From: Streptomyces leeuwenhoekii
Lineage (GTDB): Bacteria; Actinomycetota; Actinomycetes; Streptomycetales; Streptomycetaceae
Length of the DNA: 64,000 bases
NCBI RefSeq assembly: GCF_001013905.1
Contig: NZ_LN831789.1
Coordinates: forward strand, 62,001 to 126,000
Direction of reading: 5' to 3'
The notes under the pieces are model-generated. The model searched no databases. It saw only the letters and a program-made list of their open reading frames with translations, and was not told where the DNA came from. Positions 48,362 to 57,645 of the stretch are shown piece after piece. Position numbers and translations under genes: made by a program. Every line of letters begins with the position of its first letter. Position 1 is the stretch's first letter.

Positions 48362-48637
48362 GTGTCCGACACTCCCAGCTCTGACTTCTCCGGCTTGGAG
48401 GGCGGCGAGGAGCAGGCGGCCGAGGAGGCCATCCAGGAGGTGGCGAACTGGTACAACATCCAGCTCCTCACCGAGCGCCGCGCGCCGTTGCCCGACGAGG
48501 AGCGGATCGAGGAGCTGAAGGCCGGCCGGGAGGCCGCCCTCGCAGACGGGGCCCAGCTGGCGACGGCGGACCGGGAGGAGGCCGGCCGGATCGCCGCCGT
48601 CTACGCGGCGCGGCTGAAGGAGCTCAAGGAGCAGTAG
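48362..48637 (+). CDS. Small acidic helical protein, 91 aa, convergent with zeta-like gene
   Basis: The GTG at 48362 is followed by an acidic, all-helical sequence (SGLEGGEEQAAEEAIQEVANWYNIQLL; EERIEELKAGREAALADG; EEAGRIAAVYAARLKELKE). Its last 37 bp overlap the end of the tandem zeta-like gene on the other strand. Epsilon antitoxins are helical proteins of about 90 residues, so it may be the antidote, although the convergent order is unusual and sequence similarity is not evident. Confidence 0.55.
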   Translation: MSDTPSSDFSGLEGGEEQAAEEAIQEVANWYNIQLLTERRAPLPDEERIEELKAGREAALADGAQLATADREEAGRIAAVYAARLKELKEQ

Positions 48638-50451
48638 CCCGCAGTCCTGCTGGGTACGGGCAGGGGCCAGACGGGCGGGTGCGGCCGGCCGAGGCGGGCC
48701 GGCTGCACCCGCGCGGGCATCAGCGGCCGGGCGAGTGCGGCGATCTCGTCCAGCTCCTCCCGGTGCCGCGGGAGCGCCCGGCACAGGCCGTGGTGGAGGC
48801 GGAGGAAGGCCGCGGCCTCCTGCTCGGTGTAGGGGCGGAGCCGCTCCGCTGCGAGCGCCCACGACGCCCGCCCGGCGCTGCCGGCTTCGTGGCGCAGCAG
48901 GGCCTGGCCGTCCCGCCGGATCACCGTGATGGCCGTAATCTGCGGGTGCTGCTCGGCGACGGCGACGATGTCGGCGAGCGCGCTAAAGCAGGTGTCATGC
49001 CCAAAGCGGCTGGTGAACCGGCCGGTGCCGCCCCGCTGCAGGGCACGGGCATAGCGCAGCGCGGTCGCGAGCCGGCTGTCAGCTGCGCGCACGGCCAGGA
49101 CGACAAGCTCGACGGAGTAGCCGGCGGCCGCGAACGGCAGCGCACTGGCGAGGAACTCCTCCACGCTCCCGGGGGCGGCCTCGACCAAAACGTCGCCGCG
49201 CCGGTCGCGCACGTACTGCTCGGCCCAGGCGAACCAGGCCCGGTAGTCGGAGCGGATCGCCGCCCCGGCGCCTCGGGGATCGTCGCGCAGCAGATGGAAG
49301 TAGTCGGGGTGCTGGGCCTTGAGGTCGTCACCGACCAACCGGGTCGTGCCAGGACGCATCGCGCGGCGGACCATCCGGGCGGCCAGCAGCTTGCCCGCAC
49401 CGGGCTGCCCCATGACGTAGACGGCGCGCGGATCGTCCCGGGTGATGATGCCGCTCAGGTAGGACGGGACGATCAGCTCGTCGAAGATCCACCGGTGCTC
49501 GGCGGTGGAGAGGCGGTGGTAGTCGACGCCCGGTGCGCGCCTTCGGGGCTGTGCGATGCGGCGGACCGGCTCGGCGAGTGCGGCGGCCCGCCTCGCGTCC
49601 CGTATGACGGCGAGACGCTCATCCTCACCCGGCACATCGCGGTGTACGCGTACCTCGGCGCGGGCGAGCTCCTGGTGGAACGCGGCCGTCTCCCGGGCCG
49701 TCCAAGGACGGGAACGCCCGCGGGCGACGGCCGTGCCGGCAGCGGGCCGACGGCGCCACCCGCCCTCGACGAGCTCGTTGTCGTACAGCACGGTGCTGTC
49801 GCGGGTCACCACGGTGATGCGGTCGGCGAGCTGCTCGGCCTCGATGACCGCGAGCGTCGTCAGCATGTTCTTCGCGCAGGAGTCGTGGTTGGCCCACGAC
49901 ACGTACCGGCCGCCCGCGCCGCTGGCGGCCTCGGCAAGGAAGCGGTCGAGGATCCCGAGCTGGCTCCACGCCTCTGGCGTCGCGAGCGCGACCACCTCGA
50001 TGCGGTGCCGGGAGCGGCGGTACGCCGCCGACGACTCACGAAATTCGTCGGGGTCAGCGAGGGCGGACTCGACGACCGCGTCCAGACCGTGGTCGCGGAC
50101 GTACTTTTCGACGGCGGTCTGCCAGCGGCTGGTGTCCGGCCGAACCTTCGCGCCGGCGGTACGGACGTCGGCGGCCAGTGCCGCGGCGTAGTGGCGGTGG
50201 GCGGCCTTGTAGAGGTCGCGGCCGACCCGTACCGCGCCGCCACGCTGCCCGAGCGCCGCCTGGATGAGGTCGGCGACCTTGGTCTTCCCGGCTCCCGGTT
50301 GGCCGCCGACGACCACCACGACCGGACGGCCCTGGGGCACGGCGCTCGCGGTGGCCGCAGGCAGGATCACGCTCCCCAGGACGTCCTGGCTCTCGCGGGC
50401 CGAGAGCACGGCGCAGGCGTCCAGGTCTTCCACGGGGGCCTCCAGCCTCAT
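48601..50451 (-). CDS. Tandem zeta-toxin-like kinase, 616 aa
   Basis: Two zeta-like P-loop domains lie in one chain. Domain 1 has GGQPGAGKT at 49-57, RVGRDLYKAAHRHY and VVESALADPDEF. Domain 2 has GQPGAGKL at 348-355, RLVGDDLKAQHPDYFHLL and VLVEAAPGSVEEFL. Zeta toxins phosphorylate UDP-N-acetylglucosamine. Domain 2 carries Leu in place of the usual Ser/Thr after the P-loop Lys, so it may bind nucleotide poorly. Streptomyces plasmids commonly carry such double zeta proteins. The ATG at 50451 has only a weak ribosome site and faces tap divergently. Confidence 0.8.
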   Translation of the reverse strand: MRLEAPVEDLDACAVLSARESQDVLGSVILPAATASAVPQGRPVVVVVGGQPGAGKTKVADLIQAALGQRGGAVRVGRDLYKAAHRHYAAALAADVRTAGAKVRPDTSRWQTAVEKYVRDHGLDAVVESALADPDEFRESSAAYRRSRHRIEVVALATPEAWSQLGILDRFLAEAASGAGGRYVSWANHDSCAKNMLTTLAVIEAEQLADRITVVTRDSTVLYDNELVEGGWRRRPAAGTAVARGRSRPWTARETAAFHQELARAEVRVHRDVPGEDERLAVIRDARRAAALAEPVRRIAQPRRRAPGVDYHRLSTAEHRWIFDELIVPSYLSGIITRDDPRAVYVMGQPGAGKLLAARMVRRAMRPGTTRLVGDDLKAQHPDYFHLLRDDPRGAGAAIRSDYRAWFAWAEQYVRDRRGDVLVEAAPGSVEEFLASALPFAAAGYSVELVVLAVRAADSRLATALRYARALQRGGTGRFTSRFGHDTCFSALADIVAVAEQHPQITAITVIRRDGQALLRHEAGSAGRASWALAAERLRPYTEQEAAAFLRLHHGLCRALPRHREELDEIAALARPLMPARVQPARLGRPHPPVWPLPVPSRTAGYCSLSSFSRAA

Positions 50452-50571
50452 CGGCTTCCGTACTCGCTAGATCGTTCCGCCTCGACCATAACCACAACGA
50501 GTAATCCATGTGAAATCCAGCGCGAAATCCAATGAGCAATTGAGGTAGGGTGTGGCATGGAGGTGAGCTCT

Positions 50572-52776
50572 GTGCCCACTGAGAACGAGCTGTTCAGCGC
50601 CGTCGATGCGCTGCTGGAAGAGGTCGCCCAGGACGACCTTCCGCCGCCCGAGGAGCGCAAGCGTCTGCGCGAAGCCGCCGGACTGAGCCAGGAACAGATC
50701 GCGAAGGCCCTGAAGAGCCGACGAGAGACCATCGGCAACTGGGAGGCGGGCGTGACCGAGCCTCGACCGCCCAAGCGCGCCGCCTACGCCCGGCTCTTGG
50801 AAGGCCTCGCCGCACGCTTCCCCGCCCCGGCTACTGACGCGCCCGCCACTGCCCCGGCGCCGGCGATCCCAGAGGCGTTCACCGGCCCGGCCCCAGCCCC
50901 GGCACTCGAGCCGGTTCCGGCGCCCGCCAGCGCCCCGCCGTCACCTCCGGCGACAAGCAGCACCAGGCCGTCGGCGTCGTCGCGGCGTCCGGGTGCGAAG
51001 AAAGCGACGAAGAGGCCGGCCACCACGGCGGCCGCGGACGGGCGGTTCGAGAACGGGCCGCTGGCCGTGGTCGACGTCGATGACCACGGCAAGGTGGTGG
51101 CGTACTGCGTCGGCGGCCTCGTCCTGGACGTGCCCGTCAAGAGCGTCCCGGCCCTGGTGGACTGGACGCTGCGCGAGGCGAAGCTCGGGCAGCCGAAGCT
51201 GTCCGGGCCGGGCAAGGACGCCGACCCGCTGCTGGTGCTCACCGAGGCCGCCTTGGAGCGCTACGGCCTGCCCACGACGCTCACCGAGGAGGAGCGCCTC
51301 GCCGGGCGCCTGCCAGAGGGCCACAAGGTCATCAAGCAGCTCGCGCGCGCGGAGTGGAAGCTGACCAAGCGCGGCTTCGGCCCGTGGGCGCGGATCTACC
51401 GCCCCGCCCAGGGGTCGGAGCGGGCCTGCGTCCAGCTCTGCATCCCCTCCTGGCACGCGCTGGACACCCGGCACTGGGGCCCGGCCGGTCGGCTCCCGCC
51501 AGCCGACCTCGCCCGGGTCCTGGGCGTGTACGCCTCGCGGGTGATGACGCCGCGCGGCTCCACGGCCGTGACCGGCCTGGAGCTGATGACCGCGCTGCAC
51601 CCGCCGACCCGGGCCTCCGAGCCGGACGCCGACGGCAAGCGGCACTCCGAGCACAACCCCGGCTCGCTCGGCAAGGACGCCATCGACCCGATGAACTGGC
51701 CGCCGTGCGAGGTCCCCGACGGCCACCCGGTCCTCCAAAACCTGCCCCGGTTCCACGTGCGCGGCCCCGGAGAGAAGCTGTTCGAGGAGGCGTACGACTG
51801 GGCGCGGCCGATGACCGATGCCGAGTGCACCCTGCGGCACCTGGTCGGCATCGACGTCAACATGGCCTTCGCCGCCGGCGCCAACGGCCTGACCGTCGGC
51901 CTCGGCGCCCCGACGCACATCACGAACCCGGTGTTCGACCCGAAGCTCCCCGGCTCCTGGCTGGTCGACCTCTCCCACGTCGACCTGTCGAAGGTGAAGG
52001 TCGGCAAGGAGTGGGTGGAGCTGGACGGCAGCTTGCTGCCGAGCCCGTTCACGCCGAAGGGCGAGCGTCCGACCGGCCCGGCCTGGTACGCGACGCCCAC
52101 CGTCGCCTACGCGGCAGAGCTCGGCTACGAGGTGCGCCCGATCGAGGCGTGGGTCCGGTACGACAACGGCCGCTACCTGGATAGCTGGTACCAGCGGCTG
52201 CGCGACGCCTATCTCGCCACGATGGCCGACCTGGGCGTCGATGCCGACCTCGCCCCGGCCGACTTCCTCGCCGCGATGGACGGCTACAAGAGCCGTGACC
52301 CGGAGCTGGCGATCGTCGTCTCGGCGATCAAGGCGACGGTCAAGGGCGGCCTGGGCAAGCTGCGCGAGCGGCCCCGGGGCGAGGGCTGGCGCCCCGGCGA
52401 GCCGTGGCGGGCCCTGTCCCGGCCGACGTGGCGGCCGGACATCCGGGCGGCGGTCATCTCCCGCACCCGGATCAACCTGCACCGCAAGATCGTCAAGCAC
52501 GCGGCGTTCACCGGGCAGTACCCGGTCGCAATCCTGTCCGACTGCGTCGTCTACGCCTCGAACGGGCCGAGCCCGCTGGACTTCCTGCCCTACCGGGACG
52601 GCAAGCCGCTGCCCGGCGGCTTCAAGCTCGGCATCAACCCCGGCCTGGTCAAGCACGAGGGCACCCAGACCGTCCTGTGGGGCGAGGAAGTCCGCGAGCG
52701 GTTCAACGCCCCGGAGCTCAACCTCGCCCGGTACATCAAGGACGGCACCGTCACCGACATCGACAACGGAGAGTAG
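50572..52776 (+). CDS. tap: Telomere-associated protein Tap, 734 aa
   Basis: A GTG at 50572 with GGAGGTGA 5 nt upstream is preferred to the ATG at 50557, which lies inside that site. An N-terminal XRE-type helix-turn-helix (AGLSQEQIAKALKSRRETIGNWEAGVTEPRPP) and an Ala/Pro-rich linker lead to the large conserved Tap domain (VVDVDDHGKVVAYCVGGLVLDVPVKSVPALVDWTL...). Tap binds the single-stranded 3' overhang of Streptomyces telomeres and brings in the terminal protein Tpg for end patching. The pairing with tpg 12 bp downstream makes the call firm. GAAATCCA is repeated twice 40-60 bp upstream (50512 and 50523), possibly a control site. Confidence 0.92.
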   Translation: MPTENELFSAVDALLEEVAQDDLPPPEERKRLREAAGLSQEQIAKALKSRRETIGNWEAGVTEPRPPKRAAYARLLEGLAARFPAPATDAPATAPAPAIPEAFTGPAPAPALEPVPAPASAPPSPPATSSTRPSASSRRPGAKKATKRPATTAAADGRFENGPLAVVDVDDHGKVVAYCVGGLVLDVPVKSVPALVDWTLREAKLGQPKLSGPGKDADPLLVLTEAALERYGLPTTLTEEERLAGRLPEGHKVIKQLARAEWKLTKRGFGPWARIYRPAQGSERACVQLCIPSWHALDTRHWGPAGRLPPADLARVLGVYASRVMTPRGSTAVTGLELMTALHPPTRASEPDADGKRHSEHNPGSLGKDAIDPMNWPPCEVPDGHPVLQNLPRFHVRGPGEKLFEEAYDWARPMTDAECTLRHLVGIDVNMAFAAGANGLTVGLGAPTHITNPVFDPKLPGSWLVDLSHVDLSKVKVGKEWVELDGSLLPSPFTPKGERPTGPAWYATPTVAYAAELGYEVRPIEAWVRYDNGRYLDSWYQRLRDAYLATMADLGVDADLAPADFLAAMDGYKSRDPELAIVVSAIKATVKGGLGKLRERPRGEGWRPGEPWRALSRPTWRPDIRAAVISRTRINLHRKIVKHAAFTGQYPVAILSDCVVYASNGPSPLDFLPYRDGKPLPGGFKLGINPGLVKHEGTQTVLWGEEVRERFNAPELNLARYIKDGTVTDIDNGE

Positions 52777-52788
52777 GAGTAGGCCACG

Positions 52789-53346
52789 ATGAGCCTGTTC
52801 GGGGACGGCCTGGAGGCCGCGGTGCAGAAGGCGTTCACCCGCCCGGCGCCCAAGAGCGCGGGCGCGCAGATGCGGTACCTGGTCAAGCAGCTCAAAGGCA
52901 CCAAGGCGGTCGCCCAGATGCTGCGGGTCTCCCAGCGCACCGTCGAACGGTACGTGAAGAACCAGATCAAGAAACCCCGCCCGGACCTCGCCGCGCGCCT
53001 GGAGCGCGAGGTGAAGAAGCGGTGGCAGCCGCAGATCAGGGCCAAGGCCCGGCAGAAGGCGGCGACCACCGGCGGCATCGTCATCGACACCCGCGCCCGC
53101 CTCGGTTACACCGCGCCAATCGGGTCGACGGACCAGGACCGCATCCGGCACCTGACCGTCGCCCTGCCGCCCGTCTACGCCGCCCGCCTCTTCGACGCGC
53201 AGGAGGCCGGTGCCACCGACCAGGAGCTCCAGGAGATCGCGGCCGAAGCGCTCAAGGAGATCTACTTCCAGGACGGCGGCCGCCGTGCCGGCTCCCTGGA
53301 GGAGGTGCGCTTCACGGACATCGAGCACCTCGAGTTCGACCTGTAG
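52789..53346 (+). CDS. tpg: Telomere terminal protein Tpg, 185 aa
   Basis: The ATG follows GGAGTAGG. The N-terminal segment (GDGLEAAVQKAFTRPAPKSAGAQMRYLVKQLKGTKAVAQMLRVSQRTVERYVKNQIKKP) contains the helix-turn-helix typical of Tpg, and the length of 185 residues is exactly that of the family. Tpg becomes covalently bound to the 5' ends of linear Streptomyces replicons and primes end patching. Its presence with tap marks this DNA as a linear plasmid or a chromosome arm. Confidence 0.93.
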   Translation: MSLFGDGLEAAVQKAFTRPAPKSAGAQMRYLVKQLKGTKAVAQMLRVSQRTVERYVKNQIKKPRPDLAARLEREVKKRWQPQIRAKARQKAATTGGIVIDTRARLGYTAPIGSTDQDRIRHLTVALPPVYAARLFDAQEAGATDQELQEIAAEALKEIYFQDGGRRAGSLEEVRFTDIEHLEFDL

Positions 53347-53367
53347 CAGCCGCACCCCGAACAGCCC

Positions 53368-53398
53368 GCGAGCCCGGACCGCATCGGTCCGGGCTCGC
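53368..53398. terminator. Perfect 14-bp terminator hairpin after tpg
   Basis: GCGAGCCCGGACCG and CGGTCCGGGCTCGC pair perfectly around CAT, 21 nt after the tpg stop and facing the decayed minus-strand gene that follows. Confidence 0.75.
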
Positions 53399-53466
53399 TC
53401 GCGTATCCGCGGGGGTCGGATGTTCATGCACGCGTGCCGTGTTCAACGCCGCCCTCGCGTCGGCGG

Positions 53467-53850
53467 TTACGGTTCGCCGAAGCCGTGCTCGAAGCCCTTG
53501 AGGACGGAGTCCAGTTCCGCGGCCGCGCCACACAGCGAGCACAGCCGGATGCCCGGCTGCTGCGCCACGTCCAGGGGCCCGCTCCAGCGGCAGCACCGGC
53601 GCCCCGGCCGGCGCCTCGTCGCAGTCGACAGCGTGCACGACACCGCCCCGGCCGGGCCCGCGGCCGCCGGCCTTCGCAATCACCCAGCCCGACGGGCGGC
53701 GCGGCCCGAGGACCTGGTCCACGACGGACGGCTTGGGTAGGTACTCGGTGGGCACCTGGTCGTACGAGACGCCGTCCACGGGCCGCACGTGGTCCGGAGC
53801 GCGGACCCAGACGCGGTACTCGGCAGGCTCCACCGAGTCCCCATACTGGT
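53467..53850 (-). pseudogene. DUF6233-type gene, C-terminal half, frameshifted
   Basis: On the minus strand the conserved sequence VEPAEYRVWVRAPDHVRPVDG and VVDQVLGPRRPSGWVIAK, then VVHAVDCDEAPAGAPVLPLERA, shifts frame near 53575 and continues as LDVAQQPGIRLCSLCGAAAELDSVLKGF to a stop at 53467. This is the C-terminal part of a Streptomyces protein family I know as DUF6233. The N-terminal part is absent here but occurs at 63.7 kb in the same orientation. Confidence 0.7.
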
Positions 53851-53983
53851 GAAGAGGCAGTATTCCGAACGTGCGCTATTCGGTTTCCTCTGTACGAGCA
53901 CTAATCAGAGCTTCAGGGCACCAGGGGACGGCTCGTTCCGCCGGTGGCCAGGGCTCTGGGAGGTAGCGGCTTACGGACCTACG

Positions 53984-54415
53984 ATGAGCGGCATGTTGCC
54001 TGATGCGTCCCCGTCCTCCGTCTGGCCGGTCCTGCACTACGACGACACGAGGGCGGCGTTGCGCTTCCTGGTCGGTGTGCTGGGCTTCGAGCAGGCGGTC
54101 GCCGTGCCGGATGAGCATGGCGAGATCGGGCACGCCGAGCTGCGCTGGCCTGGGGGCGGGGCGCTTGTGTTCGGTTCGACCCGGCACACCGACAGCGTGC
54201 ACGGGCGGATGCGGGCGGGAAGCAGCGCGGTCTACGTGGTGAGCGACGACGTGGATGCGGTACATCAGCGGGTGGTCGATGCCGGCGGCGTGGTTCTCGA
54301 AGCGCCACGTGAGACTCGGTTCGGGTCGGGTGCTGCGGCGTACGTGTGCACGGTGCAGGACCCGGAGGGCAACTTGTGGACCTTCGGCACCTACTGCGGC
54401 CGTTCGCCGGAGTAG
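53984..54415 (+). CDS. VOC/glyoxalase-fold protein, 143 aa
   Basis: A single vicinal-oxygen-chelate domain: WPVLHYDDTRAALRFLVGVLGFEQAVAV at the start, AELRWPGGGALVFGS in the middle and YVCTVQDPEGNLWTFGTY at the end, the strand with the metal-binding Glu position. The first ATG (53984) has no ribosome site; GGGAGG is 20 nt upstream. Members include bleomycin-resistance proteins and small-molecule-binding enzymes. The substrate is unknown. It converges on the SulP gene with a shared terminator. Confidence 0.75.
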   Translation: MSGMLPDASPSSVWPVLHYDDTRAALRFLVGVLGFEQAVAVPDEHGEIGHAELRWPGGGALVFGSTRHTDSVHGRMRAGSSAVYVVSDDVDAVHQRVVDAGGVVLEAPRETRFGSGAAAYVCTVQDPEGNLWTFGTYCGRSPE

Positions 54416-54435
54416 GGCGCCGGGAAGAGACGAGA

Positions 54436-54462
54436 GGACCCCGGCCGGTGGGGCCGGGGTCC
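54436..54462. terminator. Bidirectional hairpin between VOC and SulP genes
   Basis: GGACCCCGGCC and GGCCGGGGTCC form a perfect 11-bp stem with a 5-nt loop between two convergent genes. Confidence 0.7.
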
Positions 54463-54489
54463 GGTGCTGTGGGCGTGCGGCGCCAGGGA

Positions 54490-56031
54490 TCAGTGGCTGC
54501 CGGCGAGTTCGCCGGTGAGTTTGCCGTGAAGGTCGGCGCTCAGATCGTTCAGCCCAGTGATTTCCACGGTCTTGCCGCGCTGGGCGTACTTCGTCTCGAT
54601 CGCGTCCAGGGCAGCCACGGAGGAGGCGTCCCAGACGTGGGCCTCGGACAGGTCGATGACGATCTTGTCCGGGTCGCCGGCGTAGTCGAACTGGCCGACG
54701 AGGTCGTTGGAGGAGGCGAAGAACAGCTCTCCGGTGACCCGGTAGACGACCGTGGTGCCGTCGGGGTCGAGGACGCTGTGGACGCGGGCGAGGTGGGCGA
54801 CGCGCTTGGCGAAGATGACCATCGCGGTGACGGAGCCGACGACGACGCCGATGGCGAGGTTGTCGGTCGCGACCACCACGACCACCGTGATGGCCATGAC
54901 GGCGATCTCACCGGCTGGCATCCGCTTCAGCGTCTTGGGGGCGATGGAGTGCCAGTCGAACGTCGCGAAGGCCACCATGACCATGACGGCCACCAAGGCG
55001 GCCATGGGGATGTCGGAGACGACCGGGCCGAAGACGATGCACAGCACCATCAGGAATACGCCCGCCAGGAAGGTCGAGACGCGGGTGCGGGCGCCGGAGA
55101 CCTTCACGTTGATCATCGTCTGGCCGATCATGGCGCAGCCGCCCATGCCGCCGAAGAAGCCGGTGACGATGTTGGCGATGCCCTGGCCGATGGACTCCCG
55201 GGTCTTGGAGGAGTGGGTGTCGGTGATGTCGTCGACCAGCTTGGCGGTCATCAGGGACTCCATCAGGCCGACCAGTGCCATCGCGAACGCGTAGGGGGCG
55301 ATCGTTGTCAGGGTGTCCATGGTGAACGGCACGTCCGGCAGGCCCGGCACGGGCAGGGAGGAGGGCAGTTCGCCCTTGTCGCCGACGGTCGGCACGGCGA
55401 TGCCGGCCGCGACCGTGATGACGGTGAGGATGACGATGGAGACGAGCGGGGCCGGGATCACCTTGGTGACCTTCGGGAAGAACACCATGAGCGCGAGACC
55501 GCCGATGATCAGCGGGTAGACGGCCCAGGGCACGTCGTGCATCTCCGGGACCTGCGCCATGAAGATGAGGATGGCGAGCGCGTTGACGAAGCCGACCATC
55601 ACCGAGCGCGGCACGAACCGCATCAGCTTCGCCACCCCGAGCGCGCCCAGGATCACCTGGATGACACCGGCGAGGATGACGGCGGCGATCAGGTAGCCCA
55701 GGCCGTACTCGTGGTTCAGCGGGGCGATCACGAGAGCTATGGCGCCGGTGGCGGCGGAGATCATCGCGCGGCGTCCGCCGACGATCGAGATGACCACGGC
55801 CATGGTGAACGAGGCGAACAGGCCGACCGCGGGGTCGACCCCGGCGATGATCGAGAAGGAGATCGCCTCGGGGATCAGGGCCAGGGCGACGACGAGGCCG
55901 GCCAGGATCTCGGTGCGCCAGACCTTCGGGTTGTTCAGCCAGTCGGGCTTGAGGCCGCGCAGCCGCGCGGCGGGAGTCACAGCAGCAGAAGACAAGAGGA
56001 TGCGTACCTGTCGTGCTCGGGCACACCCCAC
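54490..56031 (-). CDS. SulP-family anion transporter with STAS domain, 513 aa
   Basis: About eleven membrane helices include the SulP signatures [22 protein letters not shown] and [24 protein letters not shown]. The last 100 residues form a cytoplasmic STAS domain ([44 protein letters not shown]). Substrates in this family are sulfate, bicarbonate or other anions; which one is not visible. The start is uncertain: the GTG at 56031 has no good ribosome site and GTG 17 codons later is an alternative. A MerR-type regulator lies divergently, with an operator-like dyad between. Confidence 0.85.
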   Translation of the reverse strand: MGCARARQVRILLSSAAVTPAARLRGLKPDWLNNPKVWRTEILAGLVVALALIPEAISFSIIAGVDPAVGLFASFTMAVVISIVGGRRAMISAATGAIALVIAPLNHEYGLGYLIAAVILAGVIQVILGALGVAKLMRFVPRSVMVGFVNALAILIFMAQVPEMHDVPWAVYPLIIGGLALMVFFPKVTKVIPAPLVSIVILTVITVAAGIAVPTVGDKGELPSSLPVPGLPDVPFTMDTLTTIAPYAFAMALVGLMESLMTAKLVDDITDTHSSKTRESIGQGIANIVTGFFGGMGGCAMIGQTMINVKVSGARTRVSTFLAGVFLMVLCIVFGPVVSDIPMAALVAVMVMVAFATFDWHSIAPKTLKRMPAGEIAVMAITVVVVVATDNLAIGVVVGSVTAMVIFAKRVAHLARVHSVLDPDGTTVVYRVTGELFFASSNDLVGQFDYAGDPDKIVIDLSEAHVWDASSVAALDAIETKYAQRGKTVEITGLNDLSADLHGKLTGELAGSH

Positions 56032-56322
56032 CGGCAGGCCGGGGCGTGCAGGGAAGGACGCGCGGAGGCCGGGCCGGCACCCCGCGGACGGCCCACGGGG
56101 CGGGCCGGAAGTCGAAGGGGTGGACGCGAGGCGGGGCGGCGCGCACGGGCGGCCCGGCGGCTCACATCCGGGGGCGAAGGGTCACGGCGGGCAGGCGGCG
56201 GCGATCAGCGTCATGGGCTCGCGCACGCTCACTCCTGCAAGAATCGGATCTTCGCCGGGGGCGCCATCGGCCCCGGAACGGTAGCAGCGGAGCGGTCGGG
56301 CCGCCCTCACCATCAATAACTC

Positions 56323-56340
56323 TACCCTAACGTTAGAGTA
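56323..56340. promoter_or_regulatory. MerR-type operator dyad
   Basis: TACCCTAAC followed by GTTAGAGTA is an 18-bp dyad (one mismatch) with the core CTAACGTTAG, placed in the intergenic region between the SulP and MerR genes, 62 bp before the MerR start. It is a probable binding site of that MerR protein. Confidence 0.6.
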
Positions 56341-56402
56341 GAAGCTGGTGGGGTCGCACCGGGATGCGGCCCGTCACGAGGAGAAGGGCCAGGGACATAG
56401 GC

Positions 56403-56819
56403 GTGGACGGCAAGCACATGCAGATCGGCGAGGTCGCCGCGCGGACGGAGCTGTCCCTGCGCACCATCCGGCACTACGAGGAGACTGGCCTGGTCATTCC
56501 CTCCGCCCGCTCCCAGGGTGGTTTCCGTCTCTACACGGAGTCCGATGTTCAGCGGCTCATGGTCATCCGCCGTATGAAGCCGCTGGGCTTCACCCTGGAG
56601 CAGATGCGCGACCTCCTGGCCGCTACCGACCGCCTCGACCATGCCGACACGGTCGACGGCACGGAGCGCGACGCGCTCCTGGAGCGGGTGCGGACCTACG
56701 AGCAGGACGCGAGCCGCAAGATCGAAGAGCTGCGTATCCAGCTGGCCCGCGCAGAAGACTTCGCCGCGACCCTGCGCACCCGGCTTGACGCCGCACGTCC
56801 CATGGGCGCCTCGGCCTGA
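56403..56819 (+). CDS. MerR-family regulator, 138 aa
   Basis: The winged helix MQIGEVAARTELSLRTIRHYEETGLVIPSARSQGGFRLYTESDVQRL is a textbook MerR N terminus. A coiled-coil dimer helix follows (ERDALLERVRTYEQDASRKIEELRIQLARAEDF). No cysteines occur in the C-terminal part, so it is not a metal or redox sensor of the classical kind. It probably controls the divergent SulP gene. The start could also be the Met at residue 6. Confidence 0.8.
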   Translation: MDGKHMQIGEVAARTELSLRTIRHYEETGLVIPSARSQGGFRLYTESDVQRLMVIRRMKPLGFTLEQMRDLLAATDRLDHADTVDGTERDALLERVRTYEQDASRKIEELRIQLARAEDFAATLRTRLDAARPMGASA

Positions 56820-56883
56820 CCTGCGGCCACGGGCCGGCACCGCGCGCCGACACCGGCTCCTGGCAGCCGCCTTCACGGCGGCT

Positions 56884-57588
56884 TCATGAGGCTCCAGCCC
56901 TGATGCGGAACGTCAGACCGTCCGGGCCGGTCAGACGCTGCTCGCCGACATGGTCTTGCCCGTCCGGCCTCCCGTGTCCCAGGTCGCGTGCCCGGGCGGC
57001 CACGGCTTCCGGATCGTCGACGCAGACGACGAGCTCCCAGCGGGGTGCGCGCTCCTTGGTGCCCTGCACCGGGACGAAGTCTGCGCAGCTGGGGACTGTG
57101 CCGAGCATGTCCCGGTAGAAGCGGCGGGCCTGCTCGGGGCGGGGGCAGGCCAGGACCATGCGCTGTGGTGCGCGCGCCGCCGGAGACCATCGGTTGGAAG
57201 GGTCGGTCTGCCACAGGGAGAAGGCCGCGCCGACGGGATCGATCAGGGTGGCGATACGGCCCAGGTCCCCGGCGTCGAACGGCGCGAGCACGAGTTGGGC
57301 GCCTGCTGCGGTGGCGGCTTCCGTGCGGGCGTCGATGTCGTCGACGGCGAGGTAGTAGGCGGTGTGGGCAGGAGTGCCAGGCGGGTAGAGCGGCGAGCTG
57401 AGGTCGCTTACGCCGCCGATCTGATGACCGTCGGCGAAGATCTTGATCGCGCGGCGCCAGTCGTCTTCGTCCACGGCGAAGTGCCAGCCCAGTACTTCGG
57501 AGAAGAAGGCCGCCGTGCCCGGTACATCGTGCGTCTTGACGTCCATCCAGCAGAACTCGTTCAGCGCACCGAGATGAGGTGTCGTCAA
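56884..57588 (-). CDS. Two-domain VOC/glyoxalase-like protein, 234 aa
   Basis: A TTG start at 57588 is preceded by AAGGGGAA. Two VOC repeats are seen: residues 5-128 (NEFCWMDVKTHDVPGTAAFFSEVLGWHF ... TLIDPVGAAFSLWQ) and 135-232 (RMVLACPRPEQARRFYRDMLG ... LTGPDGLTFRIR). Two-domain proteins of this kind bind or isomerise small molecules. Its 3' end converges on the MerR gene. No substrate is indicated. Confidence 0.75.
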   Translation of the reverse strand: MTTPHLGALNEFCWMDVKTHDVPGTAAFFSEVLGWHFAVDEDDWRRAIKIFADGHQIGGVSDLSSPLYPPGTPAHTAYYLAVDDIDARTEAATAAGAQLVLAPFDAGDLGRIATLIDPVGAAFSLWQTDPSNRWSPAARAPQRMVLACPRPEQARRFYRDMLGTVPSCADFVPVQGTKERAPRWELVVCVDDPEAVAARARDLGHGRPDGQDHVGEQRLTGPDGLTFRIRAGAS

Positions 57589-57645
57589 CTGCCTGTTCCC
57601 CTTGTCGCGTCGACCGGTTGCTGTAATAGCCGACCTGCGGTTTCC

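Noticed and set aside
54346..56319. 657-codon plus-strand frame rich in Asp/His/Gly opposite SulP
   Set aside because: It is the antisense image of hydrophobic SulP codons and contains the reverse of the STAS domain. It is not a gene.
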